Shown here one piece after another: positions 28,083-36,038 of a DNA stretch of 64,000 nt; position 1 is the stretch's first letter, and every line of letters starts with the position of its first letter. The stretch comes from Rhodophyticola porphyridii (GTDB lineage: Bacteria; Pseudomonadota; Alphaproteobacteria; Rhodobacterales; Rhodobacteraceae), in assembly GCF_003688285.1 (NCBI RefSeq), contig NZ_RCNT01000005.1:11106-75105 (forward strand), read 5' to 3'. The notes beneath the pieces are model-generated. The model did not search any database. It worked only from the letters and a program-made list of their open reading frames with translations, and had not been told where the DNA came from. Both the position numbers and the translations under genes were made by a program.

Positions 28083-29038
28083 GCCGGTGCCATCACGCAT
28101 AACAGTTCGAACAGCACCGACGCGCCCAGCCAGGCCGTACCGCCCGACGGATCGAAGGGCGGGGAAACCTCCACCAGATCGGCGCCGATGATGTCCAGCC
28201 CCCGAAGCGCACGCACACACTGGATTGCCTGAAAACTCGTTGGGCCACCCACCTCGGGCGTGCCGGTGCCCGGCGCATAGGCCGGGTCGATGAAATCGAT
28301 GTCGAAGCTCAGATAGGCGGGCGCGGTGCCGACGATGGCCCGCGCCTCGTCCATCACCGGTCCGAAACCGCGATCGAAGAACTCCTCGATCTGGACGATG
28401 CGAATGCCGTGGCGATGCCCGAAATCGAAATCCTCGGTGTCATAGGCGGTGCCGCGCATGCCGATCATAACGGTCCGTTCGGGCGCGATCAGGCCTTCGG
28501 TCACCGCCTGCCGGAACGGGTTGCCATGGGTCAGCGTCTGGCCGCCGAAATAAGGCGGATAGAGATCTGTGTGGCTGTCCAGCAGGATCAGGCCGAACGC
28601 CTCCCCCCGCGCGGCTCTCAACGCCCTCAGCACGGTCAGCGTGCAAAGATGGTCGCCCCCCACCATCAGCGGCCGAATGCCTTGTTCCACAACTCCGGCG
28701 ATGAAGGCTTCAGCATTGCCAAGCGCCTCGTCCTGATCGACTGGGCTCATCGCCACGTCGCCCAGATCGGCGCACTGCATGGCGGCGAAGGGCGTCTGGC
28801 CCGTGGCCCGGTTCATCGCGCGGATCATGGTGGAGGCGTCGCGCAGGGCGCGCGGCCCGTGGCGCGCGCCTGGACGGTTCGAGGTGGCCCCGTCCCATGG
28901 CAAGCCGAAGAACCCCAGCTCCACCTCCGCCCGGCGCGGATCCTCCGGGCTTAGATAGGGCAGGCGCATGAAGGTGGGCACGCCCGCATAGCGCGGCAGA
29001 TCGGCCCCCGAGGGCGGGATGAAGAACGGATCGGACAT
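28079..29038 (-). CDS. Agmatinase-family ureohydrolase
   Basis: A 319-residue binuclear-manganese ureohydrolase. Metal-ligand motifs are LMVGGDHLCT, LILLDSHTDLYPPY and YLSFDIDFIDPAYAPGTGTPEVGG. The segment FFGLPWDGATSNRPGARHGPRALR is typical of agmatinase and of guanidinobutyrase/guanidinopropionase relatives. The enzyme would release urea from a guanidino compound; sequence alone does not say which one. It begins MSDPFFIPPSGADLPRYAG with AGGAGG nearby. It is cotranscribed with, and overlaps, the reductive-dehalogenase-like gene downstream. Confidence 0.88.
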   Translation of the reverse strand: MSDPFFIPPSGADLPRYAGVPTFMRLPYLSPEDPRRAEVELGFFGLPWDGATSNRPGARHGPRALRDASTMIRAMNRATGQTPFAAMQCADLGDVAMSPVDQDEALGNAEAFIAGVVEQGIRPLMVGGDHLCTLTVLRALRAARGEAFGLILLDSHTDLYPPYFGGQTLTHGNPFRQAVTEGLIAPERTVMIGMRGTAYDTEDFDFGHRHGIRIVQIEEFFDRGFGPVMDEARAIVGTAPAYLSFDIDFIDPAYAPGTGTPEVGGPTSFQAIQCVRALRGLDIIGADLVEVSPPFDPSGGTAWLGASVLFELLCVMAPA

Positions 29039-29084
29039 GGTGCCTCCTTTTCCGCGGGAAGCTAACAGCGCGCCGATGCCCCTG

Positions 29085-29681
29085 TCACGCGTCCAGTTCG
29101 GCATCCCAGTAGAGGAAATCGAGCCAGCTTTCATGCAGGTGGTTCGGGGGGAACTTCCGCCCCATGTTGCGCAACTCCTCCGAGCCCGGCTGACGCGGCG
29201 GCTTGCGCAGCGACATGCCCGTCTGCCGCAGGCTTCTGGACCCCTTCTTGAGATTGCAGCGCGAGCAGGCCGCGACCACGTTTTCCCAGCTCGTGATCCC
29301 GCCGCGGGCGCGCGGCACCACATGATCGAAGGTCAGATCGCCCCGTCCGCCGCAATACTGGCAACTGAATTCGTCCCTCAGAAACAAATTAAAGCGCGTG
29401 AAGGCCACGCGCTTTTGAGGTTTCACATAGTCTTTCAGAACCACGACCGAGGGTATTCGGATCACCGTGGTCGGGCTGCGCACGACCTCGTCATATTCGG
29501 CGACGATCTGCACCCGGTCCAGATATGCGGCCTTAACCGCGTCCTGCCATGGCCAGAGAGACAGCGGATAGTAGGAGAGCGGCCGGTAATCGGCGTTCAG
29601 CACCAATGCCGGGTTCTGCTTGAGGCCGCCGGCCTCGCGCACGAAACTGGTTCGGAAATCGCCGTCGCCTGCCAGTATCAT
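29085..29681 (-). CDS. HNH endonuclease family protein
   Basis: A 198-residue HNH protein. A leading region (LVLNADYRPLSYYPLSLWPWQDAVK) is followed by the HNH core with a zinc knuckle: CQYCGG, the catalytic DHVVPRARGG, SWENVV and CSRCNLKKG. This compact type is widespread on bacterial chromosomes and is not tied to a restriction system here. The start at 29681 is chosen because GGAGG lies 5 nt upstream; the longer reading from 29747 has no ribosome site. It lies 46 bp upstream of the ureohydrolase gene. Its biological role is unknown. Confidence 0.85.
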   Translation of the reverse strand: MILAGDGDFRTSFVREAGGLKQNPALVLNADYRPLSYYPLSLWPWQDAVKAAYLDRVQIVAEYDEVVRSPTTVIRIPSVVVLKDYVKPQKRVAFTRFNLFLRDEFSCQYCGGRGDLTFDHVVPRARGGITSWENVVAACSRCNLKKGSRSLRQTGMSLRKPPRQPGSEELRNMGRKFPPNHLHESWLDFLYWDAELDA

Positions 29682-29882
29682 CCGCGCCTCCATTCCCATG
29701 CCAGCCGCCATTCCAGGCCTTGCGTCGGGGGCACCCAATCCGGCCATGAGATGACTATATATAGGCTTCCGCCCCTGACAACCCCCGCAATATGCTGTGG
29801 CTGCCGCCTGAAGAGATACCTGCGCTCCCTGACAGAATTGTGACGTTATCCACAGCTTTTCCGATACCGGCCCGCCCAGGGT

Positions 29883-30557
29883 TCAGCCCGGGTTCTCAGC
29901 GCCGAACCGGTCCCGCAGAAAGGCAAGCGCGACGCTCAGCCCGTCGGGTGCGATGCCATGGCCCGTGCCCTTCATGATATGGGCATAGACATCGAACCCC
30001 GCGCCCTGAAGCGCTTCGGCGGCTTCGGGCAGGGATTGCGGTGGAACCACATCATCCGCATCACCATGGATCAGCAGAACCGGCGGGCGCATCCTGACCT
30101 CATCGGCAAGCAGTTCCGGACCCAGAAGACGCCCCGAAAACCCCACAACGCCGGCAAACTCGGCATCCCGGCGCGGCGCCACATGCAGGCCCATCATCGT
30201 ACCCTGACTGAACCCGACCAGCGCCACGCGGTCGGCTTGCAGGCCTTCCTCGGCCATCACCGCGTCCAGGAACGCGTTGAGATCCTCAACCGCGCGCGCC
30301 ATTCCCTGCTCGGCCTGCTCCTCGGAGGAGCCGTCGATCCACGGGATCGGGAACCATTGAAAGCCCATCGGGTTCATCGCCGAGCGTTCCGGCGCATCGG
30401 GGGCCACGAACACGGTGTTCGGCAAATGATCGGCCAGCGGGTCCGCCAGACCCAGCAGATCCTTGCCATCGGCGCCATAGCCATGAAGGAACACGACAAG
30501 GCTGTCCGCCTGTCCCGATTGCGCAGCCTTGCGGCCGAAATCCAATACCCGCGTCAC
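29883..30557 (-). CDS. Phospholipase/carboxylesterase family hydrolase
   Basis: A 224-residue alpha/beta hydrolase of the carboxylesterase/acyl-protein thioesterase family. LVVFLHGYGADGKDLLGLA, the nucleophile motif GFSQGTMMGLH, the acid segment LLIHGDADDVVPP and the late histidine in GTGHGIAPDG form the catalytic layout. The start is a GTG that overlaps the stop codon of the upstream DNA glycosylase (GTGA at 30554-30557), pointing to translational coupling. The substrate is not predictable; small acyl esters are usual for the family. Confidence 0.87.
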   Translation of the reverse strand: MTRVLDFGRKAAQSGQADSLVVFLHGYGADGKDLLGLADPLADHLPNTVFVAPDAPERSAMNPMGFQWFPIPWIDGSSEEQAEQGMARAVEDLNAFLDAVMAEEGLQADRVALVGFSQGTMMGLHVAPRRDAEFAGVVGFSGRLLGPELLADEVRMRPPVLLIHGDADDVVPPQSLPEAAEALQGAGFDVYAHIMKGTGHGIAPDGLSVALAFLRDRFGAENPG

Positions 30558-31174
30558 CTGATGCCCTCTCGATCCTTTGCAACCCGGTAGTAGGCCCAAA
30601 GCGCGCGGGCGGCAACCGCGCGCCAGGGCGACCAGGACTCCGCCATCCGGCGCAGCGCGGCTTCGTCCGGGCGCGCGGCAAGATCGAAAACCAGCCGCGC
30701 GCTTTCCTGCAGGGCCAGATCGCCGGCGGCGAAGACATCCGCATGCCCGAGGGAGAATTTCGCGTAGATCTCCGCCGTCCAGCGCCCGATCCCCGGCACC
30801 CGGATCAGCTCCGCCACCGCGGCCTCCGGCGCCATCCCGCGAAGGGGCGCGTAATCCAGATCCGCCTCCGCCAGGGCGCGGGCATAGCGCATCTTGGGCC
30901 GGCTCAGGCCAGCGGCTTTCAGTGTGGCATCCCCGGCGACGCGCACCGCGCGCGCCTCGTTCAGGCCCGCCGCCTCGATCCGCGCCCAGATCGCGGCGGC
31001 CGACGCGGTGGAGACCTGCTGGCTGACAATCGCGCTAAGAAGGGCGGCGAATCCGTCCCCTCTCAGCCGAAGCGGCAAGGGCCCCACGGCATCCAGAACC
31101 GGCCCGAACCGCGGTTCCAGCGCCACCAGCGCCGCAGCGCCCCGATCCAGATCCTGCCTGTTCCGAATACGCAT
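30554..31174 (-). CDS. DNA-3-methyladenine glycosylase II (AlkA-like)
   Basis: A 206-residue HhH-GPD base-excision glycosylase that removes alkylated purines. ALLSAIVSQQVSTASAAAIWARI matches the start of the HhH-GPD domain, and RVPGIGRWTAEIYAKFSLGHADVFAAGDLALQ holds the hairpin and the catalytic Asp. It lacks the N-terminal AlkA domain of E. coli, as in the compact MagIII/Mag-like forms. It starts at the ATG at 31174; the long upstream extension of this frame overlaps the divergent MFS gene and is not coding. The stop overlaps the esterase start. An ada gene occurs 8 kb further on, also for alkylation damage. Confidence 0.9.
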   Translation of the reverse strand: MRIRNRQDLDRGAAALVALEPRFGPVLDAVGPLPLRLRGDGFAALLSAIVSQQVSTASAAAIWARIEAAGLNEARAVRVAGDATLKAAGLSRPKMRYARALAEADLDYAPLRGMAPEAAVAELIRVPGIGRWTAEIYAKFSLGHADVFAAGDLALQESARLVFDLAARPDEAALRRMAESWSPWRAVAARALWAYYRVAKDREGIR

Positions 31175-31288
31175 CGCACCCTTTCTTCCGGCCGGACATA
31201 TCGCGCGCGACCGGCCCGACAGAGGTCGGCGCATCCCGGCAGTCACATAGCGCTGGACCCCGTACAGGCTCTGCGATACGCCTCTGTC

Positions 31289-32521
31289 ATGACTGATGCA
31301 ACGGCTCCCGACATCGTGATCGACGACGCGCGCGCCCGGCGAAATGTGGCCGTGCTTGTCGGCGCTCAGGCGATACTGGGCAGCCAGATCACCATGATCT
31401 TCGTGGTCGGCGGTCTGGCCGGGCTGATGATCGCCCCCTCGCCCGCGTTGGCGACATTGCCGATCTCGCTCATCGTCTTCGGCTCGATGACGACGGCGCC
31501 CTGGCTCTCGGCCGTGATGCAGCGCTTTGGCCGCAAGACCGGCTTTTTTCTCGGCGCGGTCGGCGGGGCCATCGGCTCGCTCATCGCGGCGACCGGGCTC
31601 TATCTCGACAGTTTCCCGATGTTCCTCGTCGGGTCCTATTTCACCGGCATCTACATGTCCGCCCAGGGCTTCTACCGCTTCGCCGCCGCCGATACCGCGT
31701 CCGAGGCGTTTCGGCCAAAGGCGATTTCCTACGTCATGGCGGGAGGGCTGATCTCGGCCATCATCGGCCCGCAACTGGTCAAGGTCACCAACGATCTGAC
31801 GGTAGTGCCGTTTCTGGGCACCTATGCGGTGGCGATGCTGATCAACCTCGCCGGGATGGCGATGTTTCTCTTTCTCGACCTGCCGCCCGCGCCCAAGCCG
31901 CGCCCCGGTGCCGCCGCCATCCGCAGCCGCACGGCATTGCTGAAAGACCCGCGCATCGCGGTCGCGGTGATCTGCGCGATGGTGACCTATGCGCTGATGA
32001 ACCTGATGATGACCTCGACGCCGCTTGCTGTGGTCGGCTGCGGCTTCACCACAGGGAACGCGGCCGATGTGGTCACCGCCCATGTAATCGCGATGTTCGC
32101 GCCGTCCTTCTTCACCGGCCATCTGATTGCGCGCTTCGGGGCAACCCGTATCGTGGCCATCGGCCTGCTTTGTCTCGCGGCGGCGGGTGTGGTCGCGCTG
32201 ACCGGGGTGGAGCTTTACCAGTTCTTCGGAGCGCTTGTCCTTTTGGGGATCGGCTGGAATTTCGGCTTCATCGGCGCCACCGCCATGCTTCAGGCGGCCC
32301 ATGAGCCCGAAGAACGCGGGCGGGTGCAGGGGATGAACGATTTTCTGGTGTTCGGCTGCGTGACGCTGGCCTCTCTCAGCTCGGGGGTCCTGATGAATTC
32401 GGGCGGCACCGATGTGGTCGCCGGCTGGACGGCGGTCAATATCGCGATGATCCCGTTTCTGACGCTTGCGGGCGGCGCCCTGATCTGGCTGTCGCTGCGC
32501 CCGAAATCAGAAACGGCCTGA
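31289..32521 (+). CDS. MFS transporter
   Basis: A 410-residue protein with about twelve hydrophobic helices arranged in two halves, joined by the loop PPAPKPRPGAAAIRSRTALLKDPR near the middle. MQRFGRKTGFFLGAVGGAIGS is the MFS signature loop between helices 2 and 3. It is probably a cytoplasmic membrane exporter or importer of small molecules. It diverges from the DNA glycosylase gene (114 bp apart) and converges on the NDUFAF6-like gene (30 bp). The substrate is unknown. Confidence 0.88.
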   Translation: MTDATAPDIVIDDARARRNVAVLVGAQAILGSQITMIFVVGGLAGLMIAPSPALATLPISLIVFGSMTTAPWLSAVMQRFGRKTGFFLGAVGGAIGSLIAATGLYLDSFPMFLVGSYFTGIYMSAQGFYRFAAADTASEAFRPKAISYVMAGGLISAIIGPQLVKVTNDLTVVPFLGTYAVAMLINLAGMAMFLFLDLPPAPKPRPGAAAIRSRTALLKDPRIAVAVICAMVTYALMNLMMTSTPLAVVGCGFTTGNAADVVTAHVIAMFAPSFFTGHLIARFGATRIVAIGLLCLAAAGVVALTGVELYQFFGALVLLGIGWNFGFIGATAMLQAAHEPEERGRVQGMNDFLVFGCVTLASLSSGVLMNSGGTDVVAGWTAVNIAMIPFLTLAGGALIWLSLRPKSETA

Positions 32522-32551
32522 GGCCGCGCCCGCTCAGCCCCCTGTCGAGGC

Positions 32552-33322
32552 TTACCAACGTCCGGTTGCCGAAACCCAGATCAGCCGCGCGCGCCGGGTA
32601 AACTCGCTTTCATCCAGCTTGCCCTCGATCACGCGTTCGGGCAGGTCGCGGGCCGCCCTCAACGTGCCTTCGGCCCGCCAGCCTGCATAAAGTGCCACTG
32701 CAGCGTCGCGACCGACGGCGGCGCGGGTGGCGCGCGCCCGGGCCAGTTCCGCCAGACCGCGCGCGGCCAGATCCCGCACGCCTTGCGGCGTCCCGTCCAG
32801 AAGCGGCACCCGCCCCCGCGCCTCCAGCGCCGGCACGGCCCGCAGCAGGGCCGCCACCCCGCTTGCAAACCCGTAGGCGCGGATCGGCGCTTCGGCCGCG
32901 TCCGTTGCGCCAAGCGCCCGCGCCGCGGCCCAGATCAGATTGCCGCTCGTGGCCGCGATATAGCCATCGAAATGCGCCTGGTCCTCGAACGCGTCCTTGT
33001 AGATATCCCACCGCCGCGCGGCCACCAGCGCATCAAGAAGACCGGCATCCTCCGGGCGCACGGCCGCGGCGAGCGGGGCGGCGACCTCATGGGCGCGGGG
33101 CGCCTTGCCCGCGGCCAGTTCCTCCACCACATCGCGCCAGAATTGCAACCGCATCTCGGCGATCATTGGCTCTTCGGTGACCCAGGGCGCGCGGCTGACC
33201 TCGACATTGAACGCATAGAGCGGAAACAGGACCCGCCGCGCCCCGGGCGGCGCAGCCATCGCGGCAAGGAACCGGTCCGGATCCGCGCGGCGGACGATCT
33301 CGGCGCAGGCCTCCAGCGTCAT
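32552..33322 (-). CDS. Squalene/phytoene synthase-fold protein, NDUFAF6-like
   Basis: A 256-residue protein of the squalene/phytoene synthase fold. The segments YAFNVEVSRAPWV, IAEMRLQFWRDVVEELAAG and AYGFASGVAALLRAVPALEA match NDUFAF6, a eukaryotic complex I assembly factor of this fold. The two Asp-rich metal-binding motifs that real synthases use to hold prenyl diphosphate are missing at both expected places, so terpene synthase activity is unlikely. It overlaps the stop of the upstream methyltransferase (ATGA at 33319-33322), placing it third in a cimA-methyltransferase-NDUFAF6-like unit. The assembly role is inference by homology. Confidence 0.75.
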   Translation of the reverse strand: MTLEACAEIVRRADPDRFLAAMAAPPGARRVLFPLYAFNVEVSRAPWVTEEPMIAEMRLQFWRDVVEELAAGKAPRAHEVAAPLAAAVRPEDAGLLDALVAARRWDIYKDAFEDQAHFDGYIAATSGNLIWAAARALGATDAAEAPIRAYGFASGVAALLRAVPALEARGRVPLLDGTPQGVRDLAARGLAELARARATRAAVGRDAAVALYAGWRAEGTLRAARDLPERVIEGKLDESEFTRRARLIWVSATGRW

Positions 33323-34026
33323 ACCGGGCGCACCACGGACAGCAGGTAGCCGGTCTCCTGCGCATGGGCGCGCCAGGCGGCAATTTCCCGCTCCGCCTCC
33401 TCCAGAACCTGTCGCAACTCCGCATCCGCGCCGGATTTCAGGGCGGCAATCCGCGCTTCCATCGGACGATAATAGCTCTCCCAGGCCACGTCCGACAGCC
33501 GCCGCGTACCGAGTGTTTCATAGCCGGCAGCCTCGATCTGTCGGGCGATCTCGCGTGCGTCGCGCACCTCATACCCTTCCCAGAGAGCGCGTGCGCCCTC
33601 CGACGGGGTCGCGCTGAACAGGCAGGGTTCGGAAAACGCCACCGCGCCGCCCGGCATCAGCGCATCGCGCCAGCCGCGCAGCGCCGTTTCGATGCCCAAA
33701 AAATAGACCGCGCCGGCGCACCAGATCAGATCGAACCGGCCATCCAGCGCCGCCATATCGCCGACCCGGAGCGTCACCCGGGGGTTGCCCCGAAACCGGT
33801 CCCGCGCGGCCTCAACAAACGGCGCGTGGGCATCAATCGCCGTCACATGCCCCTCGGGCGCAGCTCTGAGCAGCGCGCCGATATCGCCGCCCGGGCCGCA
33901 GGCCGCATCGCAGATACGCGCATCGGGGCGCGCCTCTGCTACCGTCGTCGCCCAGGCCACATCGGCGGTTTCACCCGGCCCTTCGCGCGGCAGATCCGCA
34001 TGCAGTCTGAAGAAGGCCGCATTCAT
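33319..34026 (-). CDS. Class I SAM-dependent methyltransferase
   Basis: A 235-residue methyltransferase. Motif I is ICDAACGPGGDIGALL, followed by VTAIDAHAPFVEAAR, the motif IV region FDLIWCAGAVYFLG and WRDALMPGGAVAFSEP. These place it in the methyltransferase 11/25 group acting on small molecules or unknown acceptors. The ATG at 34026 overlaps the cimA stop (ATGA at 34023-34026), and its own stop overlaps the next gene, so the three are translated from one message. The substrate is unknown. Confidence 0.85.
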   Translation of the reverse strand: MNAAFFRLHADLPREGPGETADVAWATTVAEARPDARICDAACGPGGDIGALLRAAPEGHVTAIDAHAPFVEAARDRFRGNPRVTLRVGDMAALDGRFDLIWCAGAVYFLGIETALRGWRDALMPGGAVAFSEPCLFSATPSEGARALWEGYEVRDAREIARQIEAAGYETLGTRRLSDVAWESYYRPMEARIAALKSGADAELRQVLEEAEREIAAWRAHAQETGYLLSVVRPV

Positions 34027-35645
34027 GATCCCACCGCCCCGTCTCGCACCAGCTTCCACATCACCGCATCCAGCAGCGCCTCGAACGAGGCATCCACGAT
34101 ATTGGCCGACACACCCACCGTGGACCATCGCCGCCCCTGCCCGTCCTCGCTGTCGATGATGACGCGGGTCACGGCCTCAGTCCCGCCCTGCGTGATCCGC
34201 ACCTTGAAATCCACAAGGCGTATATCGTCGATATAGCTCTGATAGGGGCCCAGATCCTTTGCCAGCGCCTTGGCCAGCGCGTTCACCGGACCCCGGTCGC
34301 TGCCGGTCTCGTCCATCGACTCGCTGACCGACAGCATTTTCTGATCGCCGATCTTCACCACCACCACGGCCTCCGACAGGCTGACCATCCGGTCGTATTT
34401 GTTCTTCCGCCGCTCGACCGTGACCTTGTAGCGCTTCACCTCGAAAAACCGCTGCATCCGGCCAAGGATACGGCGCGCCAGAAGCTCGAAACTGGCCTGC
34501 GCGGTGTCATAGGAATAGCCCTGATCCTCGCGCGCCTTGATCTCGTCGAGGATCCGCGGCAGGGCCGGATCACCGGATGCCACATCGAGACCCGCCTCGG
34601 CCAGACGGCGGCGCAGGTTGGATTGCCCCGCCTGGTTCGACATCGGCACGATCCGCGCATTGCCCACGGTCGCCGGGTCGACATGCTCATAGGTCGTGGG
34701 GTCCTTCAGAATCGCGCTGGCATGCAGCCCCGCCTTGTGCGCAAAGGCCGATGCTCCGACATAGGGTGCCTGCCGGTGGGGTACGCGGTTCAGGATATCG
34801 TCCAGCATCCGGCTGATCCGTGTCAGCCCCTCCAGCGCCTCCGGGGTGACGCCCGTTTCATAGCGGCTGGCATAGGGCTCTTTCAAAAGCAGGGTCGGGA
34901 TCAGCGTCGTCAGATTGGCATTGCCGCAGCGCTCGCCCAGTCCGTTCAGCGTGCCCTGGATCTGCCGCGCGCCCGCCTCCACCGCCGCGAGGCTGCCGGC
35001 CACGGCGGTTTCGGTGTCGTTATGAGTGTGGATGCCAAGCCGGTCACCGGGGATGCCGGCGGCGATCACCGCTTCTGTCACGCGGCGGATTTCATCGGGC
35101 AGGGTTCCACCATTGGTGTCGCACAGCACGACCCACCGCGCCCCGGCATCAAGTGCCGCCCGGAGGCAGTCGAGCGCATATCCCGGATCGGCACGGTAGC
35201 CGTCGAAGAAATGCTCAGCGTCATAAAGCGCCTCCCGACCCTGAGCGGCCAGGTGCGCGAAGGATTTCGAGAGATTGTCGAGGTTTTCCGCAAGCGAGAT
35301 GCCAAGCGCGGTTTCCACGTGGAACACATGGGATTTGCCGACCAGACAGACGGCACCGGTACCCGCGTTGAGGACGCCCGCAAGGACCTCGTCATTCTCC
35401 GCCGAACGGCCCGCGCGCTTGGTCATCCCGAATGCCGTCATCGTCGCCCGGGTGTTCGGCGCGGTCTCGAAGAATGCGCTGTCGGTGGGGTTGGCGCCGG
35501 GCCAGCCGCCTTCGATGTAGTCGAGCCCGAGCGCATCGAGCGCCTCGGCGATGCGGACCTTTTCGGGCGTGGAAAACTGCACGCCCTGGGTTTGTTGGCC
35601 GTCGCGCAGGGTGGTGTCGTAGAGAAAGAGGCGGTCGGGGGTCAT
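34023..35645 (-). CDS. cimA: (R)-citramalate synthase
   Basis: A 540-residue enzyme that condenses pyruvate and acetyl-CoA to citramalate, the first step of the threonine-independent isoleucine route. The TIM barrel begins LFLYDTTLRDGQQTQGV and includes HTHNDTETAVAGSLAAVEAGARQIQGTLNGLGERCGNANL split over the catalytic metal site. The later segment KAGLHASAI and the C-terminal LeuA regulatory domain (about residues 400-530) identify the CimA/LeuA-like group, and the length and QTQGV favour CimA. GAGG lies 6 nt before the ATG. A 23-codon open frame overlaps the start codon upstream, next to a 9-bp inverted repeat. Confidence 0.93.
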   Translation of the reverse strand: MTPDRLFLYDTTLRDGQQTQGVQFSTPEKVRIAEALDALGLDYIEGGWPGANPTDSAFFETAPNTRATMTAFGMTKRAGRSAENDEVLAGVLNAGTGAVCLVGKSHVFHVETALGISLAENLDNLSKSFAHLAAQGREALYDAEHFFDGYRADPGYALDCLRAALDAGARWVVLCDTNGGTLPDEIRRVTEAVIAAGIPGDRLGIHTHNDTETAVAGSLAAVEAGARQIQGTLNGLGERCGNANLTTLIPTLLLKEPYASRYETGVTPEALEGLTRISRMLDDILNRVPHRQAPYVGASAFAHKAGLHASAILKDPTTYEHVDPATVGNARIVPMSNQAGQSNLRRRLAEAGLDVASGDPALPRILDEIKAREDQGYSYDTAQASFELLARRILGRMQRFFEVKRYKVTVERRKNKYDRMVSLSEAVVVVKIGDQKMLSVSESMDETGSDRGPVNALAKALAKDLGPYQSYIDDIRLVDFKVRITQGGTEAVTRVIIDSEDGQGRRWSTVGVSANIVDASFEALLDAVMWKLVRDGAVGS

Positions 35646-35713
35646 TGGGGGCCTCGGCAGGGGGTGTTCAAGTTTGCACGGGCCGTTAAAGCTCTGAATT
35701 CAAAGGGTTTCAT
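35642..35713 (-). CDS. Possible 23-residue leader ORF overlapping cimA start
   Basis: A short minus-strand frame begins MKPFEFRALTAR, ends PCRGPQ, and stops at a TGA that overlaps the cimA ATG (ATGA at 35642-35645). Its ATG lies inside the inverted repeat at 35701-35731, with AAAGGG 11 nt upstream. It contains a TTA leucine codon, rare in this genome context. No run of branched-chain codons is present, so classical attenuation is not indicated. It may be chance. Confidence 0.3.
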   Translation of the reverse strand: MKPFEFRALTARANLNTPCRGPQ

Positions 35714-35731
35714 GATTTTGCTAACCCTTTG
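35701..35731. promoter_or_regulatory. Inverted repeat in the cimA leader
   Basis: CAAAGGGTT at 35701-35709 and AACCCTTTG at 35723-35731 are perfect inverted copies separated by 13 bases, 56 bp before the cimA start codon. It could be an operator or an mRNA hairpin. There is no T-run, so a terminator is unlikely. Confidence 0.45.
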
Positions 35732-35799
35732 CTTACTGGATTTTGGGCTTTCACACCCCGTCTGATTGAGGCGAAATTCGCCCGAATAGCGCCGAAGGC

Positions 35800-35939
35800 G
35801 CCGGGCGTGCGCCTGCCCGTCCCGGCGGGCTGGCGCAGTGGAAGCGTCGCGCCCCGAAGGTCTACACCCTGACTTGGCTGCCATAAATCGAGCAGAACGG
35901 GCGTTGTGGCGCCATACCACGGGCAGGCGCACGCCCGGC
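35800..35939. repeat. 140-bp element with 21-bp perfect inverted ends
   Basis: Bases 35800-35820 are the exact reverse complement of 35919-35939, separated by 98 bases. Outside the arms GAGGCGAA at 35768-35775 is mirrored by TTCGCCTC near 35950, so the symmetry may be wider. There is no open frame and no obvious target duplication. It may be a mobile miniature element, an extragenic palindrome family, or a strong structured terminator for cysS. Confidence 0.7.
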
Positions 35940-36038
35940 TTGGGTTGCGTTCGCCTCTGATGACATCAAGCTGGCTGGCTTTGAAGGCACGCCCCGCCCG
36001 GTGGCACGCCGGGCAGCCCTTTGTTCGGCAGACCAAGA

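Larger units (their letters stand above)
35646..36038. other. 393-bp intergenic stretch between cimA and cysS
   Basis: No convincing longer gene is present. The stretch holds the cimA leader region with a 9-bp inverted repeat (35701-35731), an element with 21-bp perfect inverted ends (35800-35939), and a GC-poorer part next to cimA. Both flanking genes are on the minus strand. Confidence 0.7.

Noticed and set aside
30554-32302. Long N-terminal extension of the DNA glycosylase frame
   Set aside because: The upstream part is the antisense of the MFS transporter; the glycosylase starts at 31174 where family similarity begins.
32552-33322. Phytoene or squalene synthase
   Set aside because: Both Asp-rich metal-binding motifs are missing and there is no carotenoid or hopanoid gene nearby.
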